This document shows positions 21,913 to 23,802 of a DNA stretch of 23,802 bases, piece by piece. The stretch is from assembly GCA_000969725.1 (NCBI GenBank), contig JXSR01S068402.1. The stretch is one strand, 5' to 3'. How positions within the stretch are numbered: position 1 is the first letter of the stretch; every line of letters begins with the position of its first letter. Source of the DNA: Ophiothrix spiculata (Eukaryota; Echinodermata; Ophiuroidea; Amphilepidida; Ophiotrichidae). The translations under genes were made by a program, and so were the position numbers. The notes under the pieces were generated by a model. That model saw only the letters and a program-made list of their open reading frames with translations. It searched no databases and was not told the origin of the DNA.

Positions 21913-23757
21913 CAGGCTTGACATTAAATATGGAATATATTTTTTGTGTTGGTTTCCATCTTGAAAAATCCGCCATATCTCGATAAATGAAAACTCCAGG
22001 AATGTGTATTTCTTCATGTTTGTAGATATACATGTAAACTTTGAATTAAGGCCCCTTTTGTGTATACCTAGGTGACACAGGGAAAATGGGGAACTTGAAA
22101 ACACAAAAACCTCTTAAATTTGGGTCCAAACTCGTGCACCATAATATGTAATCACGGAAATTAATGTTGCCGTAGTTTCATTAATACTATACCTGGACGC
22201 TTGAAATTTTACCAGGTTATTTTAAATATTGTTGGTTACAAATTATGATCAAAAACTGTTTTCTATGTCATCCATAAGAAGCATACGGCCCATGGACTCT
22301 CCATGCGGACATTCCACTCGTGATTGGAGAGTTCGGACAGGTGTATCAGCCCAAGTGTCAAGCACAGCCTAAAGTTACTCCTGTACATGGTGGTTTGATG
22401 TGTTCATATCTGAAGATCTTACCAAACAGGGCAAGTGTTCAACACCACGATCTTTCATAAAACAAGCTCGTATTTAGAACATTTGTAAACTCTTACTTTA
22501 TTCAAAGTGGCAATCATGCTAGGAAACCCCTGGATAAAATATCTTGACCAAACACTTTTCTCAGCGACCCTTTGGCTGTGCTACAGATCAATTTCAATTT
22601 TAAGTCCCATCAATTATGAGAAAACGTTGTCTTCAGAGCTTAGACTTAATTTGAAATATACTGCTAATAAGGACGCATGCATGGTCGCAGATGTACAGAG
22701 AAGGATTACATTGAAGCGTGCATGCTATCAAGAATGTATCCAGAAGAAGGTACCATTGCCTTCTGGATGCTTTACATGCAGGTGGAAAATCGGCTCTGAT
22801 CACTTTGGAAGGTAGCTTCCATCAGCACCAGTAAAGATGCATTCTAGAAGCATTGATAATGTCATTGGCTAGAGGCTTCTTCGGAAACAATTTTGTGCTC
22901 CACTATGACATCTTTCGCCTCTGTCGTGCTCGTACAATCCGGACTTTCCTGGAAGATCAGGGTGTTGAGTTCTTTCCTTTCCAGCAATATCTTCGGATAT
23001 TAATCCTTATGGGAACATTTGGATTAAGAACTACGTTGGATTAACAGCATGTTATATTGAAGGTGAAGGAGTGTTGTGGGGTGCTTTGGTGCTTTGGTTG
23101 AGATACCCGAAAAAACTCAATAACAAATGGAAAGCATGCCATGGAGAGTCACGACGTTGTCCGCCTCTCAATGAGAACAGATGAAATATGAATTACTTAC
23201 GGTATAACATTCGCCATGCACCTCCCTCAGTCAGTTTAAGTCTTTGGTTAAAACTCATTTGTTCAATCAATAGGTGCATGTTCCTGATTTGTTGTTGTTA
23301 TATTATTTTGTGTGTAGTGTATGTAGTGTAAGGTTTTTCTTTGTAAAGGGCAATGAGACCTTTTTTTGGTATATTGCACTAAGACTTAAAAGCGCCTCTG
23401 TATTATTATTATCATTATTATCAGAAATTATCACTAACATTGTGTTAATGAACTCTGTAAAGTTTCACATCTCTAGGTAACGTATGAAAGAAAATATGGC
23501 AAATTCATTTCTCTTTGTTTAATATTGCGGTGCACGGCTTTGGAAATAATTTTCTGAGTTATTTGTACCTTCAAGTTTCCCATTGTCTGTGTGCCACTTC
23601 AGTGAGCTTGAAAGTACCCTTGGTTTGAAGTTTATAAGAGTAGTTACAAACATGAGAAAGCACACATCTCAAAAATTGGTACATACAGAGATATGGCGGG
23701 TTATTCAAGATGGAAACCAACAGAAAAAATATTTTCCATATTTAATGTCAAGTCTGT
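21913..23757 (+). mobile_element. Dead Tc1/mariner element with about 200-bp inverted repeats
   Basis: CAGGCTTGACATTAAATATGG at the left (21913 on) is matched by the complement of CCATATTTAATGTCAAGTCTG at the right, ending at 23757 and followed by TA. The similarity continues imperfectly for about 200 bases on both sides (GTTGGTTTCCATCTTGAA, CCGCCATATCTC, TTCATGTTTGTA, GGGAAACTTGAA). Between them lies a decayed Tc1-type transposase in several frames. A length of 1.85 kb is normal for an autonomous element with long terminal repeats. Confidence 0.72.
22600..23035 (+). pseudogene. Tc1-like transposase DDE-domain remnant
   Basis: Fragments in order: LSSELRLNLKYT (equivalent of the FSDES-R-NL block), ACYQECIQKKVPL, then in another frame KSALITLEGS (the 'G.TSL..IEG' block). 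GNNFVLHYDIFRLCRARTIR follows (equivalent of NF.FQ.DNARPHRAR), and then FLEDQGVEFFPF, after which a further shift gives an SSDINPYGNIW-like reading (SPDLNPIEHLW block). Frameshifts, stops (near 22815 and 22840) and substitutions of catalytic positions show it cannot encode an active enzyme. The N-terminal DNA-binding part is not recognisable. Confidence 0.75.
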
Positions 23758-23802
23758 ATGCTAAACTAATTAAAATAAAATTAAAAAGGATTAAAAATTA
23801 AA
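23758..23802. other. AT-rich right flank
   Basis: Flanking sequence after the Tc1/mariner terminal repeat, with nothing recognised. Confidence 0.4.

Noticed and set aside
22507-22815. Independent 102-codon host gene
   Set aside because: Its second half matches Tc1-type transposase blocks in order with the following frame. It is part of a dead transposon.

Overview
This is a eukaryotic, animal-type window. It is AT-rich, has GT-AG introns, and is crowded with non-autonomous DNA transposons, a LINE, an LTR and Penelope-like retroelements. The repeat mix and the frequent TAGGCCTACATGTA-type words suggest a marine invertebrate, perhaps an echinoderm or another invertebrate deuterostome. That is an inference from texture, not a species identification.

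One plus-strand gene spans most of the window. I can trace ten exons from 2084 to 19705 (2084-2102, 3300-4223, 4550-4681, 6898-7341, 8219-8253, 11257-11331, 13672-13857, 14648-14734, 16176-16283, 19148-19705). All intron phases agree, and the exons join into one 855-codon reading frame with a stop at 19703-19705. The 5' end is missing and probably lies left of the window. The predicted protein has a long acidic Ser/Asp/Glu-rich disordered region, a leucine-zipper coiled coil, and a segment resembling the TRADD N-terminal domain. These are followed by small exons of the type 'KRKR...LDSSSED' (basic patch plus acidic CK2-like sites), and then a C-terminal module with a CxCxH...VGSxC zinc-ribbon-like signature that resembles phage, bacterial or large-virus proteins more than familiar animal ones. 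I know no described protein with this order.

The middle of the gene (about 10566-14734) is a tandem duplication of a two-exon unit. In the first copy the second exon is cut off by the duplication breakpoint and is dead. Each unit later received its own transposons, so each copy acts as the empty-site control for the other.

Layout. 1-1332: two Penelope-like fragments joined head to head. About 1773-1960: a palindrome of two more Penelope ends with hammerhead-like cores. 2732-2893: a near-perfect hairpin element. 3300-4681: acidic exons. 4711-6801: a stack of inverted-repeat elements, one containing a tRNA-like sequence. 6898-7341: the coiled-coil/TRADD-N-like exon. 7441-8142: an LTR with a tRNA-Leu primer site. 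8796-9957: a broken CR1/L2-like LINE. 9988-10565: a GCCGTATTC-ended element. 10566-14734: the duplicated exon units, with hAT-, TA-, piggyBac- and GGGTGTCCC-type insertions. 15069-18390: further small elements. 19148-19705: last exon. 20714-20862: a 38-bp tandem repeat. 21913-23757: a dead Tc1/mariner element with roughly 200-bp inverted repeats.
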